A stretch of DNA of 64,000 nt, taken from NCBI GenBank assembly GCA_029834535.1, contig JAQMWT010000005.1, positions 310,001-374,000 on the forward strand, given 5' to 3'. The position numbers were made by a program, and so were the translations under genes. The stretch comes from Chrysophaeum taylorii (taxonomy: Eukaryota > Sar > Pelagophyceae > Pelagomonadales > Pelagomonadaceae). The notes below the pieces were generated by a model. The model was not told the DNA's origin, made no database searches, and worked only from the letters and a program-made list of their open reading frames with translations. Shown one piece after another: positions 23,701 through 29,654 of this stretch (position 1 is its first letter; each line of letters opens with the position of its first letter).

Positions 23701-25376
23701 GAGGTGGCCGCCGCGTTGAAGAAGCTACCGGCATCGGCAGAGATGCGCACGCGGACGTGGCGATTGGGCGAATCTACGTCGGTCAAGGAGAGGATGGAGC
23801 CTAAATTGAGCGAGGTATCCTCGTCCATGCGGACAGAGCCATCGGGGAGCATCAATGTCAGTATCGGAGGGTCCTCAACGGCGAGGACGTCGACGAGTGC
23901 GAGTGCCGTCACGTTCGCCGTTCCATCCGTAAGGCGAACGGCGATTGTGGCGCGGCCGACGAAGTCTAGAGGGGGTATATAATCGAGGCCGTCGAGCGCT
24001 TGGTTGACGGCGCTCGGCCTTCCGGATAATTGGATCCTTCCGGTGCTTGAGTTGAAGCTCTCAACTCGAATCCCTGTCGGAGGTCCCGTGAGTTCGAGGG
24101 TGGCACCCGCGTTGCGCGCCGTCAAGAGCACCGCAATGTCCTCGTCGTCAACGTCCTCGACGACGATGCCGCGAAGTGGAAGTGGTTGGTCCTCGTTTGC
24201 ATTCCAGCCCGCGGCCAGCATCTCGTAGATCCCCACGTCGTCGTCATCATCTGTAGCAATGAGCGGACCCGCAATCGTGGGCGCCTGGTTCACCGGAATC
24301 ACGTGGACGGTGCACACGGCCTCCGAAGAAGAAGAAGAAGAAGAAGAACGAGAAGAATTCGAAGAAGACAGAGGAGGAGTATCGGTGGTTGTGAGCCTTA
24401 GAGTCGCGAAGTCGATGCCGTTAAAGAGCGGGGAGATTGGGACGTAGACCAGGTCGCCTCGGGAAAGCGATCGTCGGAGCGCTATCGGCGAAACGAAGGC
24501 GACGCCGCCAGTCGCGGGACGGTACCAGTCCGTTTCGTTGACCCCGGGCACGAAGGCGACGTTCCCCGACCACTCGAGCACGAGGCCCGGCGCGTCGTCG
24601 ACGCCCCCCACAATTGAGGGCTCGAGCGGTGTCGCCATGGTACCCTCGAGCAGCGTAGTCGGACCTCCGCAGTCCAAGAGGCGCGGTGGACGAGGCGGCC
24701 GGATGGTCAGGCCGAACTCTCTCGCGTCGTAGCCGCCCTCGCCGTCGTCGAGGTCGATTTGAATCGAGGCGTTCGCAGCTGCGGTCTTGCGAGGCGGGGC
24801 GTACCGCAGGCCACACGCCGCGAGCAGGGCGTTGAGTCGCGACGTGTGGGCGCGGAGCGTGACCCGAGGCGCGCGTGGCACGAACGTTTCGCGAGGGTCG
24901 ACGCCTACGGTTTGCACGCCGTAGGTCGCGGCTGCGAAGGGGGCTAGCGTCATCGTGCCCGTCGTCGCCAGCGCGCTCAAGGTCAGCGGTCCCGGCGTCG
25001 CATCCCTGTCGTAGGCGCGCAACTTGTCCAAGACGCAGACGGGTGCGGCGCCGACAAACACCTCGGTCTCGGCGAGTCGCGACTGCGCCAGGTCGGCGTT
25101 CTGGAGCTCGGGCGCGTCGTTCGACGGCTCGACGACGACGGCGACGCGAGATGTGGCGACCTCGCCCCAGGACGACCGCACCGACACCGTTATTTCGTCG
25201 TTGCCGGCGAAGTCCGTCGCTGGTATGTAGAGCAAGCCATCCGCCGCCGTCGCGACAGCCAGGCACGCCGCCGCCGAGACGAACAGGACGGTGCGCCGGC
25301 GCGTGCTCGACAGCGAGGCAAGGCGGCCCGCGTGGTCGCTTGGATTATCAGCGTCATCATCGTCCTCATCCACCAT
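11733..25376 (-). CDS. Giant (4547-residue) secreted or surface protein: cadherin/tandem-95-like repeats with an internal ELWxxDGT block
   Basis: One uninterrupted frame of 13.6 kb. Residues ~28-45 (TVLFVSAAACLAVATAAD) form the only clear hydrophobic segment, a signal peptide or anchor. Almost the whole chain then consists of ~100-residue beta-sandwich units. Each has an E-D start, D-[VL]-D near position 15, a beta strand G-x-[IL]-x-[LF], an L-x-x-L-x-Y-x-P-x-x-[DN]-[FW]-x-G motif and a final V-x-D-x-G. At least fourteen linkers of NDAP type are visible (ALNDPPRV, AVNDAPVV and so on). Residues ~3635-4210 (14470-12740) differ: ELWxxDGTxxGTxxVxDI repeats interrupted at ~3735-3860 by a Cys/Trp-rich insert. 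The C-terminus stops at an interdomain-like VLGAANNP with no transmembrane segment or anchor signal. Likely cell-surface adhesion or extracellular matrix. Acidic Asp-rich motifs suggest Ca2+ binding (inference). Confidence 0.85.
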   Translation of the reverse strand: MVDEDDDDADNPSDHAGRLASLSSTRRRTVLFVSAAACLAVATAADGLLYIPATDFAGNDEITVSVRSSWGEVATSRVAVVVEPSNDAPELQNADLAQSRLAETEVFVGAAPVCVLDKLRAYDRDATPGPLTLSALATTGTMTLAPFAAATYGVQTVGVDPRETFVPRAPRVTLRAHTSRLNALLAACGLRYAPPRKTAAANASIQIDLDDGEGGYDAREFGLTIRPPRPPRLLDCGGPTTLLEGTMATPLEPSIVGGVDDAPGLVLEWSGNVAFVPGVNETDWYRPATGGVAFVSPIALRRSLSRGDLVYVPISPLFNGIDFATLRLTTTDTPPLSSSNSSRSSSSSSSSEAVCTVHVIPVNQAPTIAGPLIATDDDDDVGIYEMLAAGWNANEDQPLPLRGIVVEDVDDEDIAVLLTARNAGATLELTGPPTGIRVESFNSSTGRIQLSGRPSAVNQALDGLDYIPPLDFVGRATIAVRLTDGTANVTALALVDVLAVEDPPILTLMLPDGSVRMDEDTSLNLGSILSLTDVDSPNRHVRVRISADAGSFFNAAATSSHSVRATRGDHLLDIAGTTRAVGFSIADVLYVPDRDWHGVAHVAVQVAPLGEDEDVIDASVFFDVLVDAMQDDPIIETAARNRSVAEDETFADFADIVIHDVDFDFGWVATSPTAVASVRVSTADGAVFVEGASYALARTGTTIVETSNATLLVRGRPRHLTELLSAFLRFQPAPDFSGIALIDIFVDDQGVYPCNPCPDPRTAHTTLQVNVLPLNDAPRISVPPIVMLGEQHRGAVIGRNGTKYSSNIAQISVADPDSSLVTVELVASSGLLRTTRVDKGIEYAPNPHEADGFAPHLRLYAEIGPMNAALSSLVWVADQNTKIKPDRSDGLVHSSILVTATDREGASSTETIVLKGSPSNSVPRLAIDRDSRAHIDEDQGWTRLLRSAIVEDNDDDLLVVQASARDTAELEVHEIETRASSSRNKHAAVHVVALSNATNESAPVTSGYFHLTVNWSEAVLNRPWLLPAGVEPTMTTAPIAFDAVAKIADERRGAAGRARRDRPDLDADLTGESVEAKLRALTNVRNAGLDVLVSRDDNGAVDPYDAGDVRYHATRRGHVWRITFSGAPPALTNAPLLGALRDVKNKSHVAVLTRLVRRANALGGTFWLDIVGECCAVVAHNASARDMQRSVADLNAVAAVSVTRSATESAAGGFRWFLTFVALSPSLEPNATVRANPVAVTANGSRLTGDGATVSARLASSRVGTPSKIYHVETTARALDMVHAVTLAKGGPGFVRLGLDTRNVSMRTGSAAFAAEGSLRWTRPIPRSAVGDVSDERNGVTLDGRERLVAAYPRHSPGRHFGAPNSSVEAHLRQLANWADLGRAVSLRVTRHERHATGSVTWRITFSNAPHKLPLLHVLAASGDEDGNMDKVFLEDVPIFDGAPETSWAKANTSVTRKYAYAKHAAAKSRIDPTGYASAALEVEALALSGSFRLGWDTTWSDQITVGAEAADVEAALRLLPALNNPSNDAQSAHIFACRDGPNLVGGYAYWIALLREPYRLSFEPYRLSFPNTNIEDSASTLRTDAEALRGPSTKRASSLLWRTGLKSAALRVNYVAKALAWLRGDYKGDEWIAFKGTPPNLASALAGLELRPGPNYAGGVSIDIAVGDSFGAVKRTSFDLDVREVNDAPYFEWNNQPLLADKAGYHDTPAVVVHEDTEVRISSLRVVDVDAGPDEQHVLTITAKHGIVSTRQAPADKSRVQPPAIGEQNATKVHNAGVAPTYVLFTEGRMISPDGASSALTGELMLTGSIVDVNYELARFAYSGAQDWNGFDPLTMYVADGQGNRGNDGHLLVQVEAVNDFPFWTIDFSDKAYEPPEAPGLPPHAARGVRQLVRHVYQSGFTPTDYRARRDTPLEDANTSMIVAARMVLEDGGATILGGIDVNDPDVSSDEPARSTPFSAECAWPAHLLIEATVEHGTVSLRNGREDGAASVLGGLGSVGNLQILRGDNDDSQTRRLVFCGQISAVRDALASLAYSPDPDWNGIDLLELIAKDGGDAQFGSGGSRNSSTLLAIDVAAVPDAPTITMPPLNVTPAFEDTAYVFGAVDNTIPHASEKSFAVTDSDLIDHTAMPRRWLIPHTAGDATPRYSSSAVEGVMSRLPDTHSRWRRWEGPDDFEPYAGAGEADTIDSYTATLWARHGRLSLPHARNNMARMHQNVQVLENYSLAELNSALFGLTYTPDTNWNSEAQAKQIADLGLAGRVLQSQGALDIIVINVTDGTGLASSAHFELMVMAINDAPVLDSLRLGVRDPDVDETDALSRKTRFAQSLEVHEDSENSELGVTVRDVDAADVEGGMLDVTIMANFGTISFSGELSSQPVLSLTAGGVGTHLLCFTAKPNEAEKALASLTYRPNPNFAGADTVALSVADRGNSGIGSEKSDFLTLPITVVPQCDAPVARGFPHAYVRTIEDASVTVGFALEDADHENLAREYLKTDSTNLTNATFFPQVRVTVVASNGTLTIEEGTRDALHFEGASTGISEASITFRASIVEANRAVKTIVYTPRRDFYTIPMRPGISPYDVLELIIDDLGLDGGGLPRRESFCDQLTGTATVSVRVDALNDPPRVRVPGGIYRATGHTEGSAHDAALRGDLEFIRIKPQVVAEDDVLVLGSIVGIDDDSSDESAFPSALGALSIAVQNGEFAIDTFDLLFEALDVDLAPVNILSIENQGGGTRDGHFASWRRDPIRWLLRPREARQILSSLRFRSIPDNWGNASMTIGYEDGGYGGSGKVPLGIPGCGSCAPSFGVTDGKQQASLWDVKTIPIIIEPVRDPPYFESPYAMGSSITVQEDVGRWLGNVRVVDPDDSEAPMTLRLTVDRGTISLREPPPEGLVFLVGDGEADAKTVVSGPLSAINAALTGLRYSPVRDFTYRNTGGALDYLSLVIEDHGDEVMYTAALNISLRVEPTSNDSPLLHIPNSTRVEMPCFAPAQLDIINRGRVPECGRRIAVATMDGFVEDVPLQAFSDVSVVDVDESENQDESPRLTIKLSVVRGFLSLGRHASFTLGLEYLEGGARDASSFTRRNLTFRATTFAINSVFDELAYMGGANWHGIDVLNISVTDSQGASDIASIVLAVERENDLPFLELHVTDESPVFRRNNEILGAAGRWERASTAVARSFSNLETFEDSKLRLPSIRVRDLDAEANERAPAAAGLGGAVAASAINEALSGHAVEVDKGIQLRINSEYGKIQICALKCPGVSFATMTPTNAHRAEGTMDATNNASILSGRPPQRWWASAQLEGTAAALTTALWDWHYWPNLNYNSDAYSAPDDIVRVDVYKILGNDTTIEAESMSLRIAVRAVNDAPVVRAERVEHLASPTSKNAVAPTTGDGLSTRVVDVDDEVLVTNEDVPFALVDLFSVRDVDANDLARPDALKDYPSGGTVVIEIEVTHGRVLVPIPDHYIGALLFLTPGEWSKNASSLQPWAKTGSSHIRFAATVSVADDVLAGLVFVPAPDWYGRTATIRVTCSDRGNFGLGGEKQGSQRVVVRVRPSNDEPVIVAPVTATIASHFVDEGSLLRITGTNFEEAVRMHNAKHSWFGQINDDNDDDDDVLGIPYVHNNVVAHDEYELWRSSVTRPLFDVVDDAYYTSLEEDPQSGWRHALVADISKTSRQASHPRFFGVMRGVLYFAADDNGPYGDELMATDGSTVWLVADVQPGPRSSSPQFLTVYNNRLYFGAAGVDDGAWRLPVEHTDECDGFRQSTFDPRVHFVVAEENVWEPGWRYDCPRGYRWISTSEAEAIFTGQNRGASTGHQTFEYDASFEEMTYFGQCGWRGYEWGRRHRHHFRFVDSHVTGAYKSAGSPDSRRPDIDPWTRSGVVLKKKHFAGIVCSLIEEEEESDRANVGSELWVSDGTPRGTVRAAEIHEGADIRYLAVFEDALFFAADDGEHGSEPFRFVADDARGRGVSRMLIDARRGPKGSKPKYFISCGGALWFAAHDGAHGSELWVSDGALGFFDRESGDDAHPGSFPEIGGEGTHMVADIAPGASGSAPGSLACLDKERILLYAADDRVSGRELWRATRHTNRSAPVVGRVRDIHRGKGSSNPSYLTYFEGRVYFSADDGEHGTELWSTDGTTRGTRLVRDIWPGIASSHPSFLTPPAGNDKSNKKLHFIARNSDHRSVKISPSLVPHPAQLWATEGTTTARVYDQSESMFDVDRKALDAACPPRLGQLEGALFFPARRGGSRLIGGVSRGRAEYERRPMRTTTQAFAVYDVDDDEVLTLTLFIDPAHAGWLSVRNLYGARIVAGDGVEDVRFTARGSVVQLNNALRDVVFQAAPDFNGLAHLRAFLSDDAMRCGRETSDKNATLDDDDDCERLASHDNVSAAATSSTIFVRQVNDPPSVAVAPGPFRLGPDETTLTIRDVAIKFSDPDVAETNFGTDPRTGDPVFPRLSVNLTVAHGRITLSTSRPLSFLRGDGVADREAIFDASLDNLNRAVRTLRYECARRDGCTRPSNDTITVTISDNGYTGAGGPRRATAVMRVDVLGAANNP

Positions 25377-25485
25377 CGATGCTTCTTCGTAGCGCGGCGC
25401 GCTCAGAGATAACTCAGCTCAAATAGCGAGCCGTTGATATGATAGGTCCTTGGTCCGTTATCGTTCGGCTGACACAGCACCCAGC
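25377..25485. promoter_or_regulatory. Short divergent intergenic region between the giant gene and the RSH gene
   Basis: Only 109 bp separate the two divergent start codons, so both promoters must lie here or within the 5' ends of the genes. No TATA-like box is obvious. The assignment as a bidirectional promoter is inferred from spacing alone. Confidence 0.35.
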
Positions 25486-27060
25486 ATGGGTGGGGCATCA
25501 CGGCCACCCCCCTTGATCATCGTGGTCGCGGTATTGGCGTCCGCGAACTTGTTGAAACGGTCGGTCGGGTTCGTGCATCAGCGACCCCCCGCGACGCGGT
25601 TTGTGATGGTGCGAGGGGCCGGCGTCGTCGCGTGCGAGGACGCGCCCGCAGCGGCGCTGGTGCGGCCGGCGACGCGGGAGGGGCGGTGGCGGGTGATCGC
25701 GGCGTGGGCGCGATGGCACCGCGCGTCGTTGCTGCGACACCTCGACGAAAGCGAGCAGGCCGCATTGCGCGAGACGGTGGGTCGCGCGGCGCGCGAGGAC
25801 GACGAGGTCATGCTGTCGGCGCGGCTCGAGGTGGCGGAGGTAATGCTGACGTTGCGGGCCGACGGGGACGCCGTGTGTGCGGCGTTCGAGGCGGCGGGAG
25901 GTGCGCGGCGCAACGCGACCGACGGCGTGGGCGCGTTGGCGAGCGAGATCCGCGCGCTCCGCGCGGTCGGTCTGTCGCTGCCGCTCGTCGCGACGGGAGA
26001 ACGGGCGCTCGCGCCGCTGTCGAGCTGGCAGGAGATGGACGAAACGGCGGCGACCGTGCGACGCGCCGTGGCCGTCGCGACGCGCGACTCGCGCGCCCTG
26101 GTCGCCGAGCTCGCAGCGGTCGTCGTCGCGCTTCGCGCGGCGGCGCGATCGTCCGACGCGACCGGCAAGGCGCTCGCGCTCCAGGCCGTCCACGTGCACC
26201 TGCCGCTCGCCGAGCTCCTGCGGCTCGTCGAGACCCGGAGTCCGGGGCCCCCTCTGTTCGCGCCGCGCAAGTACGCCGAGCTCCTCAAGGAGATCGAGGA
26301 CCGTTCGTACTCCGTCCTCTTCCCGGAGACTTACGCCTTGCTGCGCTGGGACGCCGCCCGCGCGCGGGCTCTCTGCGCGAACATGGACATCTTCGCCGCG
26401 CGCGCGAGGCGCGCGATCGCGGAGACCATCGCCGACGACCGCGCCGCCGTCGCCAGCTTACTGGGCTCGGCGAGTCGCGCCCTCGCGGATCGCGACGCCG
26501 TCGTCGCCGACCTCGAGCACGTCCTCGTCGTCACCGCGCGCGTCAAGACCGCCGCCTCCGCGCTCCGCAAGATGCTCCGCAAGTCGGGCGTCCGCGACAT
26601 GATCGGCCTCCGCGTTGTCGTCTTGAGCCCCGATCCGTGTTTCGACGCGACGACCGCGATCGTCCGCGAGGTAGTCGCGGACGCTTCGGCCTTGGAGCTC
26701 GCTTCCGTCTATTCCGTCTACCGCGCCGTGCGGAGCCTCTGGCCCGAGCTCGAGGGCCGGTTCAAGGACTACGTCCTGCGCCCCAAACAATCTGGCTACC
26801 AGAGCCTCCACACGACCGTCTGGTTCGACGAGCTCCCGATGGAGGTGCAAATACGAACCGACCGCATGCACGCGATTGCAGAGTCGGGACAGGCCTCCCA
26901 CGTTTTGTATTCCGGGACACGAAGAGACGCCGCCTTGGCATCCGAGCTCCTCGAGGCTCCTCTCCACTCGCGCCGCCTCCTCCTCCCCTCGTACCCCCGA
27001 TACGACGACCGCGCTCGCCTCGTCGAGCCGGATGCTGGCGATGCGGCCACCTCCTCCTAG
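25486..27060 (+). CDS. RelA/SpoT homologue (RSH), (p)ppGpp synthetase domain, probably plastid-targeted
   Basis: A 524-residue protein from ATG 25486 (the frame continues 12 codons upstream without ATG). The N-terminus PPPLIIVVAVLASANLLKRS is a signal peptide, followed by VGF|VHQRPP. A Phe right after the predicted cleavage site is the hallmark of bipartite plastid targeting in stramenopiles. Residues ~65-330 correspond to the HD hydrolase region but lack a recognisable H...HD pair. The synthetase domain is clear: RDMIGLRVVV (~369), GRFKDYVLRPKQSGYQSLHTT (~422-441), MEVQIRTDRMHAIAESGQASH (~451-471). The R-F-K-D-Y, Y-Q-S-L-H and E-V-Q-I-R-T residues bind GTP/ATP in RelA, so alarmone synthesis is likely and hydrolysis doubtful. 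The C-terminal TGS/ACT regulatory region of bacterial RelA is absent, as in several algal RSHs. Confidence 0.85.
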   Translation: MGGASRPPPLIIVVAVLASANLLKRSVGFVHQRPPATRFVMVRGAGVVACEDAPAAALVRPATREGRWRVIAAWARWHRASLLRHLDESEQAALRETVGRAAREDDEVMLSARLEVAEVMLTLRADGDAVCAAFEAAGGARRNATDGVGALASEIRALRAVGLSLPLVATGERALAPLSSWQEMDETAATVRRAVAVATRDSRALVAELAAVVVALRAAARSSDATGKALALQAVHVHLPLAELLRLVETRSPGPPLFAPRKYAELLKEIEDRSYSVLFPETYALLRWDAARARALCANMDIFAARARRAIAETIADDRAAVASLLGSASRALADRDAVVADLEHVLVVTARVKTAASALRKMLRKSGVRDMIGLRVVVLSPDPCFDATTAIVREVVADASALELASVYSVYRAVRSLWPELEGRFKDYVLRPKQSGYQSLHTTVWFDELPMEVQIRTDRMHAIAESGQASHVLYSGTRRDAALASELLEAPLHSRRLLLPSYPRYDDRARLVEPDAGDAATSS

Positions 27061-27979
27061 ATTCACGCACATCGGAGGATTGATAACAGAGGCCGCGGCC
27101 ACACTTTTTTTTTTTGGTTGTTTCTTTGTGGAGAACAGAACAGAACAGAACAACACACTCCGCTTTTGCGAAGGCTTGGTGTTATTGTTGAATTGCGACA
27201 GCGGGAGGTGGAGAGCGTCGGTGCGAAGAACCACGACGACCTTCCGATGGGTAGTACGGACCCCGGGTGAGGGGGGCGACGCGTCATCAAGATCGAACCC
27301 AAATCTTAATAATAACCGAGTGCATCACCGTCCGGCGGAGGAAAAAACGAGGGCCCGGGAGATATTCATAAGCGCCGAGCATATTATGATCTAGCACACA
27401 ACCACGTGCGCCCGACAAATACCACCGTGCTGCCGTCCCGTCACCCAACCGGGAGCGTTCCGCTCAATAAACAAACAGGTTGCTGGCATGCACGCCTGTA
27501 CTACTGGCTGGTTCAGCTTACGTGCCTTCGACATTGGCCCTTCTTGACGATCTTGTACCACGAAGTCGTCTTTTTTGGCCGTTACAACCATCGCGCCCTA
27601 CTGGCGGAGGAGCTTGCGGTCCGCCGCCGCTGCTCTAGTAGATTATTGTTTTCGTGCCTTCGGCCCGCACCTCTCAACCTAAAACCCCTAAGTGTCGTAA
27701 ATGGTGGTTGACGACGATGGGGTCTCTCCGCCTCCCCCCTGGTTGCGCGCGCCACACTGCAGTCCTGGATTCCTCCATAATATGCGTTTTGTGCGTGTTG
27801 GGTCCGCTGTCTCCGAAGAAAAGCGGCTTGTGTCCCTCCGATCGAAGATGTTCTGCCCCCGCATACAACGAAAGCATGGCAAGCCGCTTGCGGACACACG
27901 TACAGGAGCGCCACCCATTGCGGCGGCGGCGGCATCTCTTACGCTACCAACGAAGTTCGTTCATCATGACTAATAGCAT
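27061..27979. other. Intergenic; no supported gene
   Basis: About 920 bp. Frames of 100-145 codons exist on both strands, but none has family-like content and codon usage shows no G/C-third-position bias. Short direct repeats (cagaacagaacagaacag, 27132-27149) are present. Confidence 0.4.
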
Positions 27980-29563
27980 CTACTCTTCGTCATCATCGTC
28001 GTCGTCGTCATCAGGTTGTCGCGATCTTCGCGTCAAGTCCGAATCTCGTCGTCGTTGCGACCCCGCGATACGATCGAAGGTAGCCTGAAGGCGCTCAAAG
28101 CGAGCGGTTGTCGTGTCGCTACGGTGCGGCAAGCCACCGCCGTTTGTGCACCTCGCGCGGTGAGGTCGGTGTCTGTCCGTCGAGGCGAGCGTCAAGTCGT
28201 CGTCGTCGTCGTCGCTGTTGTCGTCGTCGGACCAAAGGTCGGCGCGAATGAGGGGCGTCGTCTTCTTCTTCTCCTCCTCATGGGGTGGTTCGGGTCTCCG
28301 GGGCTCGTGGAGCGGGGGGTGGTGAGACGACGACGGCGGCTCGCACCCTGGAGGCTCGTCGGGCTTTCGTCTCTGAAGCTCGTCGGGCTTTCGTCTCTGA
28401 AGCTCGTCGGGCTTTCGTCTCGCGGGAAGCTCGTCGGGCTTTCGCCTCCGCCGGTCATCGTCGAGGAGTGGTATGCGCCTCGCGCCGATCTCGCGGTCAG
28501 CGATGAGTCTGTCGTTGGCGCGTCTTGTTGAGTCTAGGTGGGCGATCTTGGCGCGGAGGGCGATGCAGTCGTCTCGCGCGGTTCGCGCCTGGCGGTCAGC
28601 CTCGGCCGCCCGAGTCTGGTCGGCGAGGCGCGCCGTCTCGAGTTCCTTGCGGCGCGCGGCGAAGCGCTTGCGCTGCTGGTCGAGGTCTTCGCGCGCGGCA
28701 GAGAGCTGGGCCTCGAGGTGGGCGACGCGGTCGTCGGCCTTGGCGAGGGCCTTCTTGGCGGCGGCCGCGGATCGCTGGTCCTTGCGTGCCCTGTCGCGCT
28801 CGCGCTCGGCGCCCTGGTGCGCCTCGTCGACGGCAGCCCTCGCCTCGCGCGCGCGCGCCTCGGCGGCGTCGGCGCGGTCGCGCTCGTCGGCGACCCTGCG
28901 GCGGAGGGCCGCGCCGAGCTCGACCGCTCGCCTCTCTCTTCTCCGAGCTTCGAGCAGGTCGTGCGAGACCTCCTCGAGCCTGCGACGCTCCTCGCGGCGC
29001 GCGCTCGAGCTCGCGACCGGCACGGGCGCAACGACCCGCGGCGGCGCCTCGGAGACGGCCGCGCTCAGCGTCGCGATCCGAGATTTGCTGCGCGCGAGCT
29101 CGGCCTCGCGCTCGGCGAGCGTCGCTTTGAGCGTCGCGTTCGCGTCCCCGAGCTCGCGAATCGACCGCGTCAGCCCCGCGACCCGCAGCCGGAGCTCCTC
29201 GTTCTTCCGCTCGAGCGCCGCGAGACGACGCCTCCCGTTGCCCTCGGGCCGACGCGAAATCTCGTCGTCGTTATCTTCCGCTCGCCGCGGGCTCTCGTCG
29301 TCGCGCCGGTGCCTCAGACCACAGGACCTCTCGTCTTGGTCGTCGTCGCGCCGGTGCCTCAGACCACAGGACCTCTCGTCTTGGTGGTCGTCGCGCCGGA
29401 GCCTCGGCGCCCCACACTCGCCCTCGTGATCTTCAAGAAACCTGTCGACGAGGCGCCCGTCGGCGCTCACGCGCAGCCCGAGCGAGCCCTCGTCGTCCGA
29501 GTCATCCTCCCCGCCGTTTGGCGCGAGGTGCCCGTTCAGCAGCCACAGCACGCTGTCGTCCAT
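27980..29563 (-). CDS. Acidic/coiled-coil protein with short tandem repeats, unknown function
   Basis: A 527-residue protein starting at ATG 29563. The frame is open to 30073, but the upstream part overlaps the TruA gene and has no support. Residues ~50-100 carry imperfect copies of RRDDDQDERSCGLRH (three units). Residues ~130-350 are Ala/Arg/Glu-rich heptads, a long coiled coil (RRLEEVSHDLLEARRRERR and similar). A tandem block RRKPDEL (four units, ~373-400) follows, then Asp runs and a C-terminal FERLQATFDRIAGSQRR helix before a terminal acidic stretch. This layout is common in centrosomal/basal-body or cytoskeletal scaffold proteins, which is only an analogy. The gene is divergent from TruA with 91 bp between the starts. 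Confidence 0.65.
   Translation of the reverse strand: MDDSVLWLLNGHLAPNGGEDDSDDEGSLGLRVSADGRLVDRFLEDHEGECGAPRLRRDDHQDERSCGLRHRRDDDQDERSCGLRHRRDDESPRRAEDNDDEISRRPEGNGRRRLAALERKNEELRLRVAGLTRSIRELGDANATLKATLAEREAELARSKSRIATLSAAVSEAPPRVVAPVPVASSSARREERRRLEEVSHDLLEARRRERRAVELGAALRRRVADERDRADAAEARAREARAAVDEAHQGAERERDRARKDQRSAAAAKKALAKADDRVAHLEAQLSAAREDLDQQRKRFAARRKELETARLADQTRAAEADRQARTARDDCIALRAKIAHLDSTRRANDRLIADREIGARRIPLLDDDRRRRKPDELPARRKPDELQRRKPDELQRRKPDEPPGCEPPSSSHHPPLHEPRRPEPPHEEEKKKTTPLIRADLWSDDDNSDDDDDDLTLASTDRHRPHRARCTNGGGLPHRSDTTTARFERLQATFDRIAGSQRRRDSDLTRRSRQPDDDDDDDDEE
28344..28442. repeat. Tandem 24-27 bp repeat encoding RRKPDEL units
   Basis: Units of gctcgtcgggctttcgtctc (last unit ending tcgcctc) recur at 28349, 28376, 28403 and 28430, with one spacing change by 3 bp. 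On the minus strand they encode RRKPDEL motifs in the coiled-coil gene. In-frame unit lengths show selection for coding. Confidence 0.7.
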
Positions 29564-29654
29564 CAACGACGACGACGACCCCAAGAAGACCAACAACAAA
29601 CAACAACAAATGCGGCACCAATTTGAACGACGATGAGGGTAAGTGTTCGTTCGA

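Noticed and set aside
25498-27234. Several 230-480 codon frames over the RSH gene
   Set aside because: Overlapping frames of a very GC-rich gene; RSH motifs are in one frame only.
28473-29626. Two long plus-strand frames (300+ codons) antisense to the coiled-coil gene
   Set aside because: Ala/Arg/Ser-only composition and low complexity; they mirror the heptad codons on the minus strand.
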